Notes under the pieces: model-generated
Told to the model about the DNA's origin: nothing
Database searches by the model: none
The model's input: the letters and a program-made list of their open reading frames with translations, nothing else
Program-made: the position numbers and the translations under genes
DNA from: Parus major
Taxonomy: Eukaryota > Chordata > Aves > Passeriformes > Paridae
NCBI RefSeq assembly: GCF_001522545.3
Contig: NC_031776.1
Location: 34,477,705-34,541,704 of the forward strand
Length of the DNA stretch: 64,000 nucleotides
Reading direction: 5' to 3'
Shown here: piece after piece, positions 61,584 through 64,000 of the stretch
Layout: each line of letters starts with the position of its first letter
How positions within the stretch are numbered: position 1 is the stretch's first letter

Positions 61584-63030
61584 CTGCCAATCCAGCCTTG
61601 GGAATGAGGAGGTAAAAATATTCCCTGTGCACACAGATCTGCAAAGTGGACAAGCTGCAGCCACTTGTGGTGGGGCTGCTCTTGATTTCCAGGAGAGCTC
61701 CCCAGAACCCTGGAGAGCCAAGCTCATCCCTACCAACATCAGAGGGACCAGCCTTGCCCTCTGCCTGCGTTTCTGATTCCTCTGCTTGCTCTTTTTTTGG
61801 AAGGAGGAGGAAACCTTGCAAAGCTGAAATGAAATATTAAGCCTCATTCTTTCCAGGTAAGTGAATGCCAAATCTCGCAACGATGTTGGCAGGCTCCCAA
61901 AGTTGCAAAATAATGAAGAAAACATTGAGTTTAGGACTCTGTGCCCATTTTAGCAACATTCCTTGTAAGTGCAATTAAAGCTGCCACTGATCTGACCTCA
62001 GGAAACACAGCAAATATACACTGGAGTGCTCAAAAATCACCTTGAAAAGGGATTGAGGTTATTAACTTATGAACCTGCCATCTTGTTCCTAAAAAAGAAT
62101 AAATAAATTCATAATTTAAGGGCCGTTGGACTCCTCATCTGCTCACCCATGGTAGGTCAGGCCTGTGAAGCCCAGCAGGAGCTGAGGTGCCTGGGATTAA
62201 AAGTAGCTTTGAGCATCTCTTGGGGTTATGCTGAGCTGATTTGGTCTATGGACATGTAATTTAGCACTTGTTGATGTAGCTTTTGCCCACATCTGGACCA
62301 CCTGGGAGGGCACATTCCCACAAGGCAGATCCAAACCTTTTCTGCAGGACTGGACAAGAAAACAGTGTAGAGATACTTAAAGGTAGTTTGAGGACATTTG
62401 TGTCTTGCTGGCACTTGCTATTACCATTATTGATGAATGCTGTTGTTGCAGGGAGAGGCCTCTCACTGTGAAATTAGTTTTTGTTATCCTTTGGTCTCCA
62501 CCATCCTGTTTTTTGCAGAAGTTACTCATGCCAGATGCAACTTTCCTGGCTCCAGAGGTAGTGAAAATAAAACATAACGCATTACAATATGTTATGAAGT
62601 ATGAAATATGGAATTCCCACACTGTGAGCCTGTTCTAGCTATAATAGGCTGAAACCAAAGGTTTTGAGCTCTTATCCTTGAGGATATTGCACAGTAAGGT
62701 AAAATGTCTCAGAGGAAAAGCTAAGGTCCTTGGAGTCACTGTGGTGGCCTCATGCAGACTTATAGAAGACTTATTTCAATGATTTATTGTTCAAATTCAT
62801 TCCCACCTATAAGGCAAGGGAAGAAACTTCATTTTTTCCCCATTTAAATTTTTTTTTAGGCTACAAAAAAACCAGCAGAAGCACGGAAGCCCTGGTGGTA
62901 CCAGCAGGAATCTTGCTGGTGCATCTGTGGGTGACACAGACTGTCCACACTTTTTCCTGACACAGCTCTCTAATTCAGTTCAGAGGAATGACATGAGCTG
63001 CCTGAACATCTGTTAGAAACTGCAGCTGAG

Positions 63031-63045
63031 AAAAAAAAAAAAAAA
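63031..63045. repeat. Poly-A run (15 nt)
   Basis: Uninterrupted A15, simple repeat. Confidence 0.9.
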
Positions 63046-63346
63046 TCATCTCCTTGGGACACACCATGGAGCAGGAGCCTTGAACCTACTGCCTTTGGTT
63101 TCAGTGGTAGGGGCTCAGACCCACTGACCTCTGGTTGTCCCCTCAAAATAGACTGGGAAACCAGAATTTTATAGTTAGGTGGTTATTTCCTCTGGAGCCA
63201 GGAACTGCAATCCTAATGACATGATTACAGCACTGAAAAGTGATCTAAAGTAATAAAACAGAGGATATTTACCTTGAGGACAGTTGTGTTTTGTTATATA
63301 TTTAAGAGAAATAACATGCTTGGCTAAGATACTTTTAACACATGGG

Positions 63347-63396
63347 GTTTTTTTGGTTTTTTTTTGTTTGGGGTTTTTTTTTTTTTTTTTTTTTTT
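63347..63396. repeat. T/G-rich tract ending in T23
   Basis: GGGTTTTTTTGG and T9GTTTGGGG blocks lead into 23 consecutive T (63374-63396). No minus-strand LINE or SINE body is recognisable to the right, so it is treated as simple sequence. Confidence 0.9.
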
Positions 63397-64000
63397 ATTT
63401 TAATATGTAAAGGTTTCCAAGCAGAGTGACTCATGAGAGCAACACTCCAATTCCTATTTCATGAGCTGACTCCGTAGAAGTGAACAGAGCTGCTGGGAGC
63501 ACAGGACCTGCTGCAAACATCTTCCTACTTATTATTAACCAGCAACTTTAACTTTGTAGTGCTTCAGATTTATTCATATTTTCAGGCTTTCTGCTATGCT
63601 TCTGGTTGTGATAAATTTTACTGACAGTAAGCAGGAATTTATTATCCTTTGCTGATGGCTGGGCAAAGCATTCAGCAGGGATAAGGCTGAGACGTGGAAA
63701 TAAGACTGGGCAAGGACTTCTGATCTAGAGGTGCCTCTATTTGCTTGTCTCCATGTAATCACTTTGGAAAGCCTGGATAGTTCTATCTTGGGAGAAGTGA
63801 GGTTTCCTGACTCCATTCCTGCAGTGAGGAGGCACCACAACCTCAGTTCTCTGTTGATTGAAGACTTTCCCCTACTTTGCATTGCAAATATATGTATGAC
63901 TAATTCAAACCCACTGGTTTTTTCCTACTTTTTTTGTCTCTTCCCTTTGGCTGAAACAATGTTTGCTTCTCCCAGGCCTTGAGACCAATAAGTTCACTAG

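Larger units (their letters stand above)
61584..64000. other. Non-coding DNA with homopolymer tracts
   Basis: No gene or interspersed repeat is recognised; the longest frames lying within it are at most about 102 codons (63574-63882, minus). A-run at 63031-63045 and a T-rich tract at 63347-63396 are listed separately. The window ends in unremarkable sequence. Confidence 0.55.

Overview
This window looks like non-coding chromosomal DNA from a bird, possibly a songbird. The main evidence is 14 fragments of the CR1 LINE retrotransposon, the dominant repeat of avian genomes. They carry its diagnostic 3' segment (GGTTGGAA, CCCATGGCAGGGG, the GATGATCTT/AGGTC block, ATTCTGTGATT-type tails). Base composition is AT-leaning with strong CpG depletion outside a few small patches. 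I see no bacterial features: no ribosome-binding-site/ORF structure, no operons, no CRISPR array.

No protein-coding gene or exon can be supported. The longest open frames are 190-230 codons. Each is low-complexity, antisense to CR1, or without recognisable domains or plausible splice flanks. I also find no tRNA, rRNA or known microRNA. The window is best read as intergenic DNA or the inside of a very large intron.

Layout. Positions 1-12685 hold no recognisable interspersed repeat, only short T- or A-runs, an AT patch (9661-9747) and a triplicated 16-mer (11151-11204). From 12686 to 34085 there are six CR1 fragments, a degenerate array with a period of about 20 bp (17092-17220), a TA/CA microsatellite, a 57-nt pure purine run beside a small CpG-rich patch (23070-23605), and a 210-bp almost pure A/T block (31048-31257). 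From 34086 to 51633 there are two CR1 fragments, another CpG-rich patch (38612-38720), and several AT-rich, repeat-free stretches with clustered homeodomain-like or POU-like motifs that could be conserved regulatory elements. A striking 20-bp-arm hairpin lies at 50279-50339. From 51634 to 64000 there are six more CR1 fragments (four same-strand copies within 6.1 kb), a small GC-rich minisatellite (57958-58027), and two long purine/pyrimidine tracts of opposite polarity (58863-58916 and 59511-59555).

No genes were recognised, so no pathway or operon can be described. Nothing here amounts to a demonstrable new biological system. The best leads are the near-perfect hairpin at 50.3 kb, the 20-bp-phased ATTAG array at 17.1 kb, and the cluster of five CATTAC/GTAATG motifs at 44.7 kb.
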